Assembly: GCF_000428765.1 (NCBI RefSeq)
Contig: NZ_AUAO01000003.1
Location: 434,001 to 498,000 of the forward strand
Source: Brevundimonas aveniformis DSM 17977
Lineage (GTDB): Bacteria > Pseudomonadota > Alphaproteobacteria > Caulobacterales > Caulobacteraceae
Direction: 5' to 3'
Length of the DNA: 64,000 bases
Each line of letters begins with the position of its first letter. The first letter of the stretch is position 1. The notes below the pieces were generated by a model that saw only the letters and a program-made list of their open reading frames with translations, was not told the DNA's origin and ran no database searches. The translations under genes were made by a program, and so were the position numbers. Shown here in pieces: positions 27,559-36,587 of this stretch.

Positions 27559-28494
27559 ATGCGCCTGGCCGTTGTCACGCCAACCCTGCGACGTCCTGAG
27601 GCGCTGGAGATCGCCATCCGCTCGGTCATGGCTCAGCGCGGTCTGGATGCCCGGCCCGACGAAATGGTGATCTCGGACAATGACCCGGAAGGGTCTGCAC
27701 GCGAGGTTGTCGAGCAGCTGGCGCGTGAAGCGCCCTTCCCGCTCATCTATGTTCACGCGCCAAGGCCTGGCATCGCGACCGCGCGGAACACAGGCCTGGC
27801 CGCGACGGACGCCGAGCTCATCGCCTTTCTGGATGACGATGAAGTCGCGGCACCCGGATGGCTCAGCGCCCTACGACAGACACGGGCCACCCTCGGGGTG
27901 AAAGTCGTCTTTGGGCCGATCCGGGGCCGAGCGCCGTCGGCACCCGAGGCGATCCGTCCATACCTGGAACGGTTTTTCGGACGCTCCGGACCGGCGCAGG
28001 ATGGGCTTGTCGATCAGCCATACGGCTGTGGAAACTCGCTCTTTGTGCGGGCGGGAACTCTGGATCGAAATCCCCCTTTCGACCTCGACGCCGACCAGTC
28101 CGGTGGCGAAGATGATGCCCTGTTTCAGCATCTGGCGCTGTCAGGCGTTCAATGGGGCTGGTCGTCCCAGGCTTGGGTCGACGAGGCGGCACCACCACAC
28201 CGAGCCAACCTCTCCTATGCGCTGAGACGCGCCTTCGCCTTCGGGCAAAGCCCCAGCCAACTGGCCGCGCGGCATCGAAACTGGGTGAACGTCGTGGGCT
28301 GGATGGTGGTTGGCTCAGGCCAATTTGCTGTCTTTGGAGCCCTCGCCGTCGGTCAATGGTTGATCGGCCATGCTGCGCGGGTCGACACGACCGACAGGGC
28401 AATCCGTGGCCTCGGCAAACTGTTCTGGATGAAGCCGTTCGAACCGCAGTTCTACGGCATGGCCGAGTTGAAGCGGACCCAGCGCGCCGGCTGA
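27559..28494 (+). CDS. Holdfast-cluster family 2 glycosyltransferase (HfsL-like)
   Basis: 311 residues. GT-A features: VVTPTLRRPEALEIAI, ISDNDPEG, the DXD-type AFLDDDE, and a GNSLFVRAGTL/DQSGGEDDALF acceptor region; a hydrophobic C-terminal stretch (MVVGSGQFAVFGALAVG) may bind the membrane. It lies two bases after hfsH, an operon-like spacing. Its position suggests an HfsL-type transferase of holdfast synthesis; the assignment to hfsL is inference. It converges with the polymerase gene on the other strand, the ends overlapping. Confidence 0.75.
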   Translation: MRLAVVTPTLRRPEALEIAIRSVMAQRGLDARPDEMVISDNDPEGSAREVVEQLAREAPFPLIYVHAPRPGIATARNTGLAATDAELIAFLDDDEVAAPGWLSALRQTRATLGVKVVFGPIRGRAPSAPEAIRPYLERFFGRSGPAQDGLVDQPYGCGNSLFVRAGTLDRNPPFDLDADQSGGEDDALFQHLALSGVQWGWSSQAWVDEAAPPHRANLSYALRRAFAFGQSPSQLAARHRNWVNVVGWMVVGSGQFAVFGALAVGQWLIGHAARVDTTDRAIRGLGKLFWMKPFEPQFYGMAELKRTQRAG

Positions 28495-29753
28495 GGGTCG
28501 CCCAGCGCCAGCTTGACCGCCACGGCCACGAACAGCACCCAACGCATGTCGTGCCAATTCAAGGTGATGCTCTCGGTCAGCATGGCGATGGAATAGGCGG
28601 CGACAAACGGCAGGGCGACCCAGGCCCCCTCATCTCCTGAGAAGGTGGCCCAGAGCGTGCGCATCCAGGTTTCGGTGAACCAAAGCCCAAAGGCGATAAC
28701 GCCGATCAGGCCGATGTTCAGCCAGATCTCCATCCAGCCGTTGTGCGCGTGGTTGGCCCGGAAGCCGGCATAGTGGGTGATCCACGCCAGCGGCGCGAAG
28801 GCATCTGTGTCGTCCCAGATCGCCCCGTACCCGTAGCCGGTCCAGGCATGGCCGACCATGACGCGGTTGATGCCGTCCCAAATCTCGGTACGCCCGGTCA
28901 GGGTCGCGTCTTTGCCCAGAAAATCAAAGACGGCGTCGGCGGCGAACAACCAGATCGCCGCAATCAGAAAGAGCCCGACCAGGCCCACCCAGGCGGCCGA
29001 CACACCGGCTGCGGGACCCCGGTGAACCAACCAGACGAATCCCATGCAGCCTACGGTGAGCAAGAGCACAACCAGCGACGTCTTCGAAGTCGAAGCCGCC
29101 ACGAGCAAGACGCAGAGCAGCGCAAACGCGGCCCACATCTTCCGTCGTTGCGGGGCGAGCACAGCTGCGGCCACGCAAAAACCGAAGCCGACGGTCATAT
29201 TGCCCCCGAGATTGTTCTTCTCGAGCCAGAGCCCTCTCCAAGCCCCGGGGAATTCCCTGGTCATCAGGCCCCATTCTGGCTTGGCCAAGGCCATCAAGAC
29301 GGACAAAACCGCCAGAACGGCAAAAGCCGTAGCCACCAACTCAGCAAAGGTCGGCCAACGAAAACGAGCCGCCAGAGCGACCCCTCCCAGAGATGTAAAA
29401 CCCAGGGCCACGAACCGCCGAACGGTCGCAGACGGATCGACGGACCAGAACCAGGACACGGCCACCAGACCTAGCAGGACCAGCAACAGGGGCGATCGAA
29501 CCAGGCCTTCAATCGTCCGCGGCAAGGCCGTCAGGACCAGAAACAGCCCTGCGAAATAGGCCGGAAAATAGATCAGGCGGATCAACGGCCCTTCCTGGGT
29601 CGCCGCGCCATAGCCCATAACGGGGCCTAGCCAGCCTTGCGAATAGATCAGGACCAGAAGAACACCGCTGGCAAAGGCGAGCCCATCCATTGCCGTCGGC
29701 CGCGGCTCCGCCTGTGCCCGCATCTGAGCCAGGGACCACAGTTGGGCAGTCAC
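28452..29753 (-). CDS. hfsC: O-antigen polymerase/ligase-like holdfast polymerase (HfsC/HfsI type)
   Basis: 433 residues from GTG 29753, which overlaps the hfsB stop as GTGA; a longer start at 29819 would run far into hfsB. About ten membrane segments and a Wzy/WaaL-type periplasmic loop with NHAHNGWMEIWLNIGLIG. It would polymerise flipped repeats on the periplasmic side. Caulobacter has two interchangeable polymerases, HfsC and HfsI; the choice of HfsC is based on position next to hfsBA. Confidence 0.75.
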   Translation of the reverse strand: MTAQLWSLAQMRAQAEPRPTAMDGLAFASGVLLVLIYSQGWLGPVMGYGAATQEGPLIRLIYFPAYFAGLFLVLTALPRTIEGLVRSPLLLVLLGLVAVSWFWSVDPSATVRRFVALGFTSLGGVALAARFRWPTFAELVATAFAVLAVLSVLMALAKPEWGLMTREFPGAWRGLWLEKNNLGGNMTVGFGFCVAAAVLAPQRRKMWAAFALLCVLLVAASTSKTSLVVLLLTVGCMGFVWLVHRGPAAGVSAAWVGLVGLFLIAAIWLFAADAVFDFLGKDATLTGRTEIWDGINRVMVGHAWTGYGYGAIWDDTDAFAPLAWITHYAGFRANHAHNGWMEIWLNIGLIGVIAFGLWFTETWMRTLWATFSGDEGAWVALPFVAAYSIAMLTESITLNWHDMRWVLFVAVAVKLALGDPQPARWVRFNSAMP

Positions 29754-30451
29754 CCCATGACTCTTTTCAGAAAGGACGGGGGCTGTGCCCTGGCCCGGTT
29801 GAACACCAGCCCGGCACATCGGGCCCCGGCGTTCTCCAGTTCGTCACGCAGGTCGGCCCCCAGAGATGCATCCGAGGCTTCCGCCGCCACAACCAGAACC
29901 ACAGCGTCGGCAAATGGCGCAATCGTCAGCCCAAAGTCCGTCCGATCCGCAGACGGCGAATCCACGATGACCGTCTCGGCATGTCGACGCATGGCGTCCC
30001 AATAGGCCCCGCGCGGCAGAGCCACGGCCCGTTGTCCCGCCTTGAGCACGTCGGACCTGAATTGCGTCACCCAGAGGCGGCGCCCCAGACAAGGACGTGC
30101 CGACAGCAAGCGGGCATCGGCAATCAGGCGGCCATCCCGGCCTCGCAAGGCCGGCTGAATCGTGAAGAAGGCGGATCCATTGGGTGACGCCAGAGCCGGG
30201 CGGCCCAGGGCACCGAACCGATCCGTCTCTCGCGCCACGAGGCTTTGCTGAGTCTGATTGTTCAGGTCAGCATCCACCAGCCAAACCGGTTTGCGCGCCC
30301 GGACCGCTGCCAGTCGCGCGTATTCGCGGGCAACGGTCGAGGTTCCCTCACCCGATGTGGCCGAAATGAACTGAATCACACGACCGCGATCCGGTCGCGA
30401 CGGACCGAGTGACGCCCAAAGGGCCGCCATCTCCTGTGTCAGGTCCACCAT
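29750..30451 (-). CDS. hfsB: Holdfast tyrosine-kinase-like ATPase with altered Walker A
   Basis: 233 residues. BY-kinase/ParA-like fold: ISATSGEGTSTVAREYA near residue 30 replaces the usual GEGKST with GEGTST, so the P-loop lysine is missing; VWLVDADLN (Walker A') and VIVDSPSADRTD remain. It sits between hfsA and the polymerase gene, in the hfsABC order. In the family it partners the membrane protein HfsA in chain-length control. Loss of the lysine suggests weak or no ATP hydrolysis. Confidence 0.8.
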   Translation of the reverse strand: MVDLTQEMAALWASLGPSRPDRGRVIQFISATSGEGTSTVAREYARLAAVRARKPVWLVDADLNNQTQQSLVARETDRFGALGRPALASPNGSAFFTIQPALRGRDGRLIADARLLSARPCLGRRLWVTQFRSDVLKAGQRAVALPRGAYWDAMRRHAETVIVDSPSADRTDFGLTIAPFADAVVLVVAAEASDASLGADLRDELENAGARCAGLVFNRARAQPPSFLKRVMG

Positions 30452-30498
30452 GATCGAATCACACTTTGCGTGTCACCAAGACCAGAAGCTACCACGGC

Positions 30499-31977
30499 TC
30501 ACCGACCCTTGGCTGGCGTTACCGCCAGCACCGGCAGGTCGAGCGTGCGCGACGCCGAACCGGCGGTGACAAAACGACGGCCCAGAAACACCCTCATCAG
30601 CCCGAAGCACAATGCGGTGAAGCCGGCGAACAGAAAGGCCAGGGCCAGCAACGGCTTGCGCAGACTTGAGGCCCGATCCGGCGGGGTCGCGGCGGCGATG
30701 ACGCGGACACTGTCCGCCCCGCCGCGCGCCAGATCAGCCGAAGCACTGGACTGGACTTGCCGCGCGGTAAAATCACGATAGGCGGTCGACAGAACCTCGC
30801 GTTCGGCGTTGAGCGCCCCGTTGCGGCTTTCCAGAGCGACCAACTGCCCCTGGCGTTCCGCCAGGGAATCGACCTGAGCCGCCAGGACCGCGCGACGCGC
30901 CGCCAGGGAATCGCGCTCGGCCTGGGCGCGCACGCGATCCATCTCCAGATCCTGCCAGACCGGATTGGGGCCGAGGCGCTGGTCGCGCACGCCGGACGCA
31001 TTACCGCTTCGGGCCAGAGCCTCGAGTTGGGAGAGCTGAGCATCAATGTCCCGCACAGGCGGCGCATCCGGCTGATAGCGGCCTAGCAGTTCCTCACGGT
31101 CGGCCCTCAGCTCAACGATCTGGCTCTGGACCGAAAGGTTGAGGTCTTGCTGGAGGGTGATCTCGGCCGGGATCGATGTCATCTCGGCGCGCAGCGCGGC
31201 CAGCCGGCCCTCGGCCTGACGAAGCTGAGCCTCCACCGAGAGCAGTTCGTTGTAGGTCGTCTGATAGCTGGCAGCGACCGCTTGGCGTTCAGTCGCGAAG
31301 TCACCAATGTCGTTCTCGTTCAGGAACTGCTCATAGGCACGATCCGTGTCGTTCTGTTGGCGTTCGATCGCGTCGCGCTGTTCGGCCAGGAGGGGCGTGG
31401 TGGTGTCGCGGAATACTTCGCGGCGATAGGCCTGATAGGTCTGGATGATCTGGTTGAGGATGGCCGCGGCCGCCTGACTGTCCTCAGACTTGTAGGCCAG
31501 CTGGATCACCCCTGTATCCGGGGCCGTGCCGATTTCCAGGCTCCGCCCCAAGGCGATAACCGCCGCTGTCTGCTGCTCCGCCGGTGTGCCGTGGGCTCTT
31601 GGCCCGAGGATCGTACCCGGCCCCATGACCTCCACGACCCTCTGATGCAGGGCCGCGCTCGCGAGGATGGCCGCCTCGGCCTGGACCACGTCGGTCACTT
31701 CGGGAATGGCTCCACGCGCCGCGTCACCCGCGCGTGGCTCGTAGACATATTCCTGGCTCATCTGAACCAGCAGGCTGGAATGGGCGGTGTAGGTCTTGGG
31801 AAGGGAAAAGGCGGCAAACACCCCTATGCCAAACAACACCAGAAAAACGATCAGCATCATCAGACGCTCACGCCACAACAGCGTGATCATGTCGTCCCAG
31901 CCATGGCGCGGCCGTGACGACCAGGTCAGCCGTGCCTGACCTGCCCCGTACCCGCCCGACTGTCCCTGCATAGGCAT
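30499..31977 (-). CDS. hfsA: Holdfast chain-length/secretion protein (Wzc-type without kinase domain)
   Basis: 492 residues from ATG 31977; other ATGs at 31971 and 31998 and a GTG at 32010 are in frame and cannot be excluded. A Wzz-type N-terminal transmembrane segment (MMLIVFLVLFGIGVFAAFSLP) and periplasmic strand (YTAHSSLLVQ) lead into a long coiled coil (about residues 150-400), and then a second transmembrane segment near the C-terminus. The kinase part is encoded separately by hfsB. It forms the inner-membrane half of the holdfast export channel, divergent from hfsD. Confidence 0.85.
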   Translation of the reverse strand: MPMQGQSGGYGAGQARLTWSSRPRHGWDDMITLLWRERLMMLIVFLVLFGIGVFAAFSLPKTYTAHSSLLVQMSQEYVYEPRAGDAARGAIPEVTDVVQAEAAILASAALHQRVVEVMGPGTILGPRAHGTPAEQQTAAVIALGRSLEIGTAPDTGVIQLAYKSEDSQAAAAILNQIIQTYQAYRREVFRDTTTPLLAEQRDAIERQQNDTDRAYEQFLNENDIGDFATERQAVAASYQTTYNELLSVEAQLRQAEGRLAALRAEMTSIPAEITLQQDLNLSVQSQIVELRADREELLGRYQPDAPPVRDIDAQLSQLEALARSGNASGVRDQRLGPNPVWQDLEMDRVRAQAERDSLAARRAVLAAQVDSLAERQGQLVALESRNGALNAEREVLSTAYRDFTARQVQSSASADLARGGADSVRVIAAATPPDRASSLRKPLLALAFLFAGFTALCFGLMRVFLGRRFVTAGSASRTLDLPVLAVTPAKGR

Positions 31978-32030
31978 GGAATGCGCGACTCGCCTCATGG
32001 TTAACGACAACCACCTTTGGAGGGCGTGCG

Positions 32031-32045
32031 TTAACTGCTGGTTAC
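32031..32045 (+). promoter_or_regulatory. Possible CtrA-type box between hfsA and hfsD
   Basis: TTAA, seven bases, then TTAC, close to the Caulobacter CtrA consensus TTAA-N7-TTAA(C). It lies in the divergent hfsA/hfsD intergenic region, 48 bp before hfsD. Pattern match only. Confidence 0.3.
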
Positions 32046-32092
32046 GTTTTGCCGTTAAGGCTCCCCCTATTCAGAAAGAGTCGTTCGAGCCG

Positions 32093-32836
32093 ATGTTGCC
32101 CAACCGCCGCGCCCTTCTGACCGCTATTGCCGGCTCCGCCCTCACCGTCGCCTGCGGCGGTGGCTATTCGCGCTATCCGACCCCCGGAATCGGTCGCCAG
32201 GACCGGAGTACCTTTAGCTCTGGCAGCTTTGCAGACATCGGCTTTTCCGATTGGAGCGAGGCCGAGCCCGAGTATCTGCTCTATCCGGGTGATCAGATCG
32301 ACGTGCGCACGCCCAGCGCCCCGGAACTGAACCAGCAGCTGACCGTCGGGCCGGACGGTCGCATTTCCATGCCTCTGATCGGCCAGCTCATGGTCGCGGA
32401 TCGCAGTCTCTATGACATCGAAGCCGACCTCGTGGCTGCCTATACGCCGATCCTGCGCCGCCCGGAGGTCGAGGTTGTGCTGCGCCAGGCCGGACCGCTC
32501 AAGGTCTGGGTGGATGGCGAGGTCCGCACGCCCGGCGTCTATGACATGCCCGGCGACATCGACGCCTACCAGGCGGTCATTATGGCCGGCGGTTTCCTGC
32601 CCTCGGGACGGCGCGATGAGGTCGGCCTGATCCGTCGTGGTCCCGGCGGTCGGCGGATGATGCGAACCATCGACCTGTCGCGAGGGGACATGGAACATGT
32701 GGCCCTGCGGCGGATGGACATCATCTACGTCCCGCGAACAACGATTGCCGAAGTCGCCGTCTTCATCGGACAGATTCGCGACGCCCTGCCCATCGGCTTC
32801 ACCTATGCCATCAACGGCCAGTACCAGCAGTTCTGA
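32093..32836 (+). CDS. hfsD: Holdfast outer-membrane export lipoprotein (Wza-like)
   Basis: 247 residues from ATG 32093. A lipoprotein signal (RRALLTAIAGSALTVAC) is followed by a poly-export domain (YLLYPGDQIDVRTPSAPELN, LTVGPDGRISMPLIGQ) and an SLBB-type domain (VWVDGEVRTPGVYDM). Such proteins form the outer-membrane pore for polysaccharide export. It is divergent from hfsA, its inner-membrane partner. Confidence 0.87.
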   Translation: MLPNRRALLTAIAGSALTVACGGGYSRYPTPGIGRQDRSTFSSGSFADIGFSDWSEAEPEYLLYPGDQIDVRTPSAPELNQQLTVGPDGRISMPLIGQLMVADRSLYDIEADLVAAYTPILRRPEVEVVLRQAGPLKVWVDGEVRTPGVYDMPGDIDAYQAVIMAGGFLPSGRRDEVGLIRRGPGGRRMMRTIDLSRGDMEHVALRRMDIIYVPRTTIAEVAVFIGQIRDALPIGFTYAINGQYQQF

Positions 32837-32959
32837 TCGGTCGGACTGATCCAGTACGGAAAATCGGTGGCATCCACAGGTCCGGCCATTTCGCCCCCAG
32901 GCGAAACCGGCGACCGCCCTTGGCGTAACCGGCGTGCATAGGCCAAAGGGTTAACGCCC

Positions 32960-34444
32960 ATGACCTCTCTCGCGCTTGCCCCCTCTCCGTCTGTGACCGA
33001 CACCGAGGTCAATAGCCTGCCTCACAACCTGGAGGCGGAGCAGGCCATTCTGGGGGCCCTGCTGTTCGACAACCAGGTCACCGAGCGGCTGAGTGACAAG
33101 CTGGCCGGCAAGCATTTCTATGAACCTTTCCACCAGCGCCTGTTCGACGCCATAGAGGAACATGTGCGCCAGGGGTTGCTGGCTGACCCGAACATCCTGG
33201 TCGAACGGTTCCGCAAGGATCCGGCCTTCGATGAACTGGGCGGCATCCGCTATCTCGCCGATCTGGTGGACCGCGCGCCCCCGGGTTCGCACGCCGCTGA
33301 CTATGGCCGCCTGGTCTATGACCTGGCGCTCCGCCGTGACCTGATCCGCATCGGCGGTGACATCGTCAAACAGGCTCCTGAGCCCGGCAAGGACGCTCGC
33401 GAACAGATCGAGCAGGCGGAACAGTCGCTATACACTCTCGCAGAAACCGGTGCCTCATCGACCGGGTTCGTGCCATTTTCCAATGCCTTGGCCGGTGCCG
33501 TTGACATGGCCGCCGAGGCTTTCCAGCGTGACGGCGGGCTGGCTGGTCTGTCGACGGGACTGGCGGACCTCGATCAGAAACTCGGTGGCCTCTATCCCTC
33601 GGACTTGTTGATCCTGGCCGGGCGTCCATCGATGGGTAAGACGGCGCTGGCCACCAACATCGCCTTCAATGTCGCCCGCAACTACAAGTGGGAACCGACG
33701 CCGGACGGTCGCAAGACGACGTCGGGTGGCGTGGTCGCCTTCTTCTCCCTGGAAATGAGCGCCGAACAGCTGGCCATGCGTATTCTGGCCGATGCCTCCG
33801 GCGTCTCTTCAGATCGCCTGCGCAAGGGTGAGATCGACGCTTCGGATTTCGGGCGCGTCCGGGATGCCGCCATCGAAATCGGTGAGGCCCCACTGTTCAT
33901 TGACGCCACCGGTGGCCTGCCGATCGGCAAGCTGGCGGCTCGAGCTCGCCGTCTTAAGCGGGCCGAACACGGCCTGGATCTGATCGTGGTCGACTACCTC
34001 CAGCTGGCGACCGCCGCCAGCGAAGGCAAGCGCGACATGAACAGGGTTCAGGAGGTGTCTGAGATCACCCAGACCCTGAAGGCTCTGGCCAAGGAACTGA
34101 ACGTGCCGGTCGTGGCCCTGTCGCAGTTGTCACGTCAGGTCGAAAGCCGAGAGGACAAGCGCCCACAACTGTCGGACCTGCGCGAATCCGGCTCGATCGA
34201 ACAGGATGCCGATGTGGTCATGTTCGTTTACCGGGAAAGCTATTACCTGGGTCGCACCGAGCCCCGCGAAGGCTCGGAAGAACACCTGAAATGGCAGCAG
34301 GACATGGATGAGGTCCGCGGCAAGGCCGAGGTCATCATCGGCAAGCAGCGTCACGGCCCGATCGGCACCGTCAAGGTCAGCTTCGACGAGAACACCACCC
34401 GGTTCGGCAACCTGGCCCAGACAGGTCGATACGACCCTCGATAA
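32960..34444 (+). CDS. dnaB: Replicative DNA helicase DnaB
   Basis: 494 residues. N-terminal DnaB domain (LPHNLEAEQAILGALL), then RecA-like motor with GLADLDQKLGG, Walker A AGRPSMGKTALA near residue 220, VAFFSLEMSAEQLAMR, DLIVVDYLQL, and the C-terminal DLRESGSIEQDADVVMF. It is full length and drives fork unwinding as a hexamer. Preceded by hfsD, followed by bolA; no clear terminator in between. Confidence 0.96.
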   Translation: MTSLALAPSPSVTDTEVNSLPHNLEAEQAILGALLFDNQVTERLSDKLAGKHFYEPFHQRLFDAIEEHVRQGLLADPNILVERFRKDPAFDELGGIRYLADLVDRAPPGSHAADYGRLVYDLALRRDLIRIGGDIVKQAPEPGKDAREQIEQAEQSLYTLAETGASSTGFVPFSNALAGAVDMAAEAFQRDGGLAGLSTGLADLDQKLGGLYPSDLLILAGRPSMGKTALATNIAFNVARNYKWEPTPDGRKTTSGGVVAFFSLEMSAEQLAMRILADASGVSSDRLRKGEIDASDFGRVRDAAIEIGEAPLFIDATGGLPIGKLAARARRLKRAEHGLDLIVVDYLQLATAASEGKRDMNRVQEVSEITQTLKALAKELNVPVVALSQLSRQVESREDKRPQLSDLRESGSIEQDADVVMFVYRESYYLGRTEPREGSEEHLKWQQDMDEVRGKAEVIIGKQRHGPIGTVKVSFDENTTRFGNLAQTGRYDPR

Positions 34445-34515
34445 ATCGAACAGTGGTTTCCACTCATTAAGGTTTCCAGCGCATCCTGCGTCGGAATTTT
34501 AGGAACCGCGTACGA

Positions 34516-34755
34516 ATGCCTATGCCTGCCGATGCCCTGGAAGCGGCGCTGCGAAGCGCGTTCCCTGACGCGGAGATCGAGATCACCGATCTTGCCGGCG
34601 ACGGCGATCACTATCGTGCGCGTATCGTTTCCGACGCCTTCAAAGGGCTGGCGCGTGTGCGTCAACACCAACTCGTTTACGCCGCTCTGGGAGGCAGGAT
34701 GGGTGGGGAACTTCATGCGCTCGCCCTCGAAACCCTCCCACGCACGGGGTCCTGA
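34516..34755 (+). CDS. bolA: BolA family protein
   Basis: 79 residues. The compact BolA fold is evident: LEAALRSAFPDAEIEITDLAGDGDHY, FKGLARVRQHQLVYAAL with the invariant His, and ELHALALETL. BolA proteins bind a [2Fe-2S] cluster with CGFS glutaredoxins; a CGFS glutaredoxin gene lies 1 kb downstream, in the same orientation. Confidence 0.92.
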   Translation: MPMPADALEAALRSAFPDAEIEITDLAGDGDHYRARIVSDAFKGLARVRQHQLVYAALGGRMGGELHALALETLPRTGS

Positions 34756-34757
34756 TC

Positions 34758-35687
34758 ATGCGCTACCGTTCCTTTGGCCGCTCCGGTAGGTCTATCTCGG
34801 ACCTGACTCTAAACCTCAGCGAACGCACGCTGGCGCGCGGCAAGACGGCTGGGCCCGCTCTCGTCACCGAGGCGATGGAAAACGGCATTAACAGTTTCCT
34901 TCTGGAAACCCCGGATGCGATCCTCGCCGAGCTGGTCGGCCGCGCGGTCGCTGATGTTGATCGGCATCTGATTTTCGTTGCCGTCCGTATCGGCAACGTC
35001 AGCCAACGTGGTCAGCTTATACGCGATCTCTCTCCGGCCGGCGTCACCGCGGCTATCGATGCGGTGCTGCTCGCCTCGGGGATCGAGTACCTCGACATGG
35101 TGCTGTTGGACGACCCCCATGAGGATGAGCTGTCTCACGCCACGCTGTCTGCGTTGAAGGCGCTGCGAGCTTCCGGTCGCATTCAGATGCTGGGCATTGC
35201 CGGCGGGGACAAGGTCATGGATGCCTATGTCTCCACAAATGCCTTTGATGTCCTGGCCACGCCATTCAACGTCGATGCGTCCTGGACCACACGAAACCGC
35301 GTCAATGCCGCCGTCAGCCGTGACATGGCCGTCGTCGGCTACGATTTCTTCCCCGACTATCTGTCGTCCCTGAAGAAGATCGAGTCGGGCAATCGACCCA
35401 AGTGGGGCTTGTTCGACTGGGGCCGGTCAAAACACCAGAACAGTGACCTCAGAAACGACGGCCTCGAGGGCTTTGCGTTTCTGCATCAAACGCCGGGTTG
35501 GACGGCCGAGGAAATCTGTCTGAGCTACGCCTTGTCTGAGCCGATGCTGGCCAGCGTGGTCATCGACACAAGCGACTCCGAACACCTGGCGCGCCTGGCT
35601 GAACTGCCAGAGCGAACCCTGCCGCCAGGAATGGTCGCCCAGATCGAAATGGCACGCGTCAAGATGGCGTCGGCCCGTACGGCTTGA
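34758..35687 (+). CDS. Degenerate aldo/keto-reductase-like protein
   Basis: 309 residues. The beginning RYRSFGRSGRSISDLTL and the overall length show an aldo/keto reductase barrel. The usual Asp-Tyr-Lys-His tetrad is not visible: the DTAxxYG region reads LLETPDAILAELVGRAV without Tyr, and the HxPD strand reads LLDDPHEDE. It is probably a non-catalytic or altered relative. It starts two bases after bolA and precedes grxD. The co-location suggests a role in iron-sulfur or redox handling, which is inference. Confidence 0.75.
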   Translation: MRYRSFGRSGRSISDLTLNLSERTLARGKTAGPALVTEAMENGINSFLLETPDAILAELVGRAVADVDRHLIFVAVRIGNVSQRGQLIRDLSPAGVTAAIDAVLLASGIEYLDMVLLDDPHEDELSHATLSALKALRASGRIQMLGIAGGDKVMDAYVSTNAFDVLATPFNVDASWTTRNRVNAAVSRDMAVVGYDFFPDYLSSLKKIESGNRPKWGLFDWGRSKHQNSDLRNDGLEGFAFLHQTPGWTAEEICLSYALSEPMLASVVIDTSDSEHLARLAELPERTLPPGMVAQIEMARVKMASARTA

Positions 35688-35739
35688 CCTGAGGCGAGCG
35701 GGAACCTAGCTCCTAGCCTTCACCTGAAGGCCAGATCCC

Positions 35740-36099
35740 GTGACCGAGACCCCGACGACCGAAATTTCCAACGATCCCGTTCATGCCTTCATCGGGCAGA
35801 CCATTGCCGAGCATCCGGTGGTCTTGTTTATGAAGGGCACACCTGACACGCCGCGCTGTGGCTTTTCCGGCTTGGTGGTCCAGGTGCTGGATCACATGAG
35901 CGTGCCATTCATTGGCGTCGATGTGCTCCAGGATGAGGCGCTGCGTGACGGCATCAAAGCCTTCTCCGATTGGCCGACCATCCCCCAGCTCTATGTGAAG
36001 GGCGAATTCATCGGCGGCGCCGACATCGTCAAGGAGATGTTCCAGTCCGGCGAGCTTCAGGCCCTGATGAATGAGAAGGGCGTGGCAGGCGAGGCGTGA
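35740..36099 (+). CDS. grxD: Monothiol glutaredoxin, Grx4 family
   Basis: 119 residues with GTG start. The CGFS active site (TPRCGFSGLVV, near residue 39), the glutathione-binding region WPTIPQLYVKGEFIGGADI and the helical end identify a Grx4/GrxD protein. These carry [2Fe-2S] clusters and work with BolA; bolA lies two genes upstream. The following thioesterase GTG overlaps its stop. Confidence 0.93.
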   Translation: MTETPTTEISNDPVHAFIGQTIAEHPVVLFMKGTPDTPRCGFSGLVVQVLDHMSVPFIGVDVLQDEALRDGIKAFSDWPTIPQLYVKGEFIGGADIVKEMFQSGELQALMNEKGVAGEA

Positions 36100-36515
36100 G
36101 GCACGAGTTGCAACCACGCGAGGACCGCGAGGTCTTCGTCGTCCCCCTGACTGTCGCCGACAACGACATCGACGAGAACGGCCACGTCAACAATGTGGTC
36201 TATGTCCGCTGGCTCCAGGACGTCGGCACGGCCCACTGGCAGGCCCGCTTTGACGCCGACACGCGCGGTCGCTGGTCCTGGGTCGCTTCGCGCCACGAGG
36301 TCGACTATTTCCGCGCCCTGCCCCCGGGTTCCAAGCCCGTTGCCCGTACATGGGTCGGAGATCCGCAGGGCGCACGCTTCAACCGCTATGTCCGCATTGA
36401 AGACGAGAGCGGCCGCCTGTGCGCGCAAGGGGTCAGCGAATGGGTGCTCGTCGATGCCGCCTCGATGCGACCAAGCCGCATTACGGCAGAGATGGTCGGC
36501 GTCTTCGAAACCTGA
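36096..36515 (+). CDS. Acyl-CoA thioesterase (hotdog fold, 4HBT-type)
   Basis: 139 residues, GTG start overlapping the grxD stop. A hotdog thioesterase of the YbgC/FadM type: VADNDIDENGHVNNVVYVRWLQD, with the Asn-Gly-His and helix pattern around the active site. It likely hydrolyses a medium or aromatic acyl-CoA; the substrate cannot be assigned. A bidirectional terminator follows. Confidence 0.85.
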   Translation: MRHELQPREDREVFVVPLTVADNDIDENGHVNNVVYVRWLQDVGTAHWQARFDADTRGRWSWVASRHEVDYFRALPPGSKPVARTWVGDPQGARFNRYVRIEDESGRLCAQGVSEWVLVDAASMRPSRITAEMVGVFET

Positions 36516-36534
36516 CGGACGGTCCTCCAAAAGA

Positions 36535-36562
36535 AAAGGCCCCGGGCGCTGCCGGGGCCTTT
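36535..36562. terminator. Bidirectional rho-independent terminator
   Basis: Perfect 11-bp stem aaaggccccgg/ccggggccttt with a six-base loop, lying between the convergent thioesterase gene and rpsD. A-rich and T-rich flanks suit both strands. Confidence 0.9.
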
Positions 36563-36587
36563 CCGATTCCAGGGATCGTCGCGCCGC

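Noticed and set aside
28743-29474. Plus-strand ORF opposite the polymerase gene
   Set aside because: Antisense shadow of a membrane-protein gene; Arg/Gln/Gly/His-rich with no fold-like pattern.
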